DNA from: Bacillota bacterium
GTDB taxonomy: Bacteria; Bacillota; Clostridia; Clostridiales; Clostridiaceae
Direction of reading: 5' to 3'
DNA length: 5,060 nucleotides
NCBI GenBank assembly: GCA_023440105.1
Contig: JAEXSY010000437.1
Location: forward strand, 1 to 5,060
Part shown: positions 4,626-5,060 of the stretch, piece after piece
Position numbering within the stretch: position 1 is the first letter of the stretch
How the letters are laid out: each line of letters opens with the position of its first letter
The notes under the pieces: model-generated
Database searches by the model: none
What the model saw: only the letters and a program-made list of their open reading frames with translations
What the model was told of the DNA's origin: nothing
Program-made: the position numbers and the translations under genes

Positions 4626-5060
4626 TTACTCTGCTCTCACTATACTTTCTGCTATTATAATATCTTCAGCTGTGGTTATTTTAATATTATTATAGCTTCC
4701 TTCATAGAGATAAACCTTTTTTTCTATAGCCTCTACAGCCATAGTATCATCAGTGACTGATATATTGTTTTCTCGTATTTTCTCATGAGCTTCTTTAATA
4801 AGATGAAACATAAAGCACTGAGGGGTCTGAACTGCAAAGAGCCTATTCCTGTCAGGAGTCTCTATAGAAAAACCATTCTCCGCCTTAAGTTTTATAGTAT
4901 CCTTTGGAGTTACTCCACAAGCAGTAGCTCCATAACTTCTAGCATTAGCAATTCCTTCTGTGATTATCCTCTTACTAACAAATGGTCTTACACCATCATG
5001 GATAAGTACTATATCACAATTCTGTGCTGCCAGGAGTCCGTTATACACGGATTCTTGCCT
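4626..5060 (-). CDS. ispD: 2-C-methyl-D-erythritol 4-phosphate cytidylyltransferase, C-terminal part (5' end outside window)
   Basis: IspD joins CTP and MEP to give CDP-ME, the third step of the MEP route to isoprenoid precursors; it is cytoplasmic. The visible 144 residues begin RQESVYNGLLAA, the conserved segment that follows the GG-x-x-R motif in this family. Next come IVLIHDGVRPFVS (the Asp of HDGVRPF is a substrate/metal-region residue), the TPKDTIK segment, RNRLFAVQTPQCF, and VTDDTMAVEA, then KITTAEDIIIAE at the C-terminus. The family is about 230 aa, so about 85-90 N-terminal residues, including the CTP-binding loop, are outside the window. The frame stays open to the edge, so the GTG at 5048 is an internal codon rather than a start. 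No terminator follows the stop; the proS promoter begins almost at once, and ispF is not next to it here. Confidence 0.95.
   Translation of the reverse strand, partial: RQESVYNGLLAAQNCDIVLIHDGVRPFVSKRIITEGIANARSYGATACGVTPKDTIKLKAENGFSIETPDRNRLFAVQTPQCFMFHLIKEAHEKIRENNISVTDDTMAVEAIEKKVYLYEGSYNNIKITTAEDIIIAESIVRAE

Noticed and set aside
5046..5048. GTG as the start codon of a short ispD-like gene
   Set aside because: The reading frame continues upstream to the window edge with conserved IspD residues (RQES), so this is an internal valine.

Overview
The window is an AT-rich stretch of a Firmicutes chromosome, most likely a Clostridium-type member of the class Clostridia. This rests on the AT-rich intergenic DNA, strong AGGAGG ribosome binding sites, a proline T-box riboswitch in front of proS, and the sequence style of the encoded proteins. 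No mobile element, CRISPR array, tRNA or rRNA gene is visible. Species cannot be named from this sequence.

Left part (1-796): the 5' 178 codons of a minus-strand gene for 30S ribosomal protein S4 (rpsD, cut by the window start), then a 260-bp divergent intergenic region. That region holds a putative rpsD promoter whose -35 box lies inside a perfect 7-1-7 inverted repeat resembling a Fur/Zur-family operator. Further upstream are four TACT motifs at exact 10-bp spacing. Middle-left (797-1144): a plus-strand gene for a 105-aa protein of unknown function, ending in a strong hairpin that also serves as terminator for the converging cysS.

Middle and right (1147-5060, all minus strand, transcribed right to left): the end of ispD (isoprenoid precursor synthesis), a consensus sigma-A promoter, a complete proline-type T-box leader with antiterminator and terminator, then proS (prolyl-tRNA synthetase) and cysS (cysteinyl-tRNA synthetase). 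proS and cysS are almost contiguous (14 bp between them using the preferred cysS start). They should form one transcript controlled by uncharged tRNA-Pro and ending at the shared bidirectional terminator. No terminator follows ispD, so read-through from ispD would also have to pass the T-box.

Most of the window is housekeeping. The most interesting signals are regulatory: a metalloregulator-like palindrome over the -35 region of a zinc-ligand-free S4 gene, and the placement of cysS under a proline-sensing switch. No wholly new multi-gene system is apparent.
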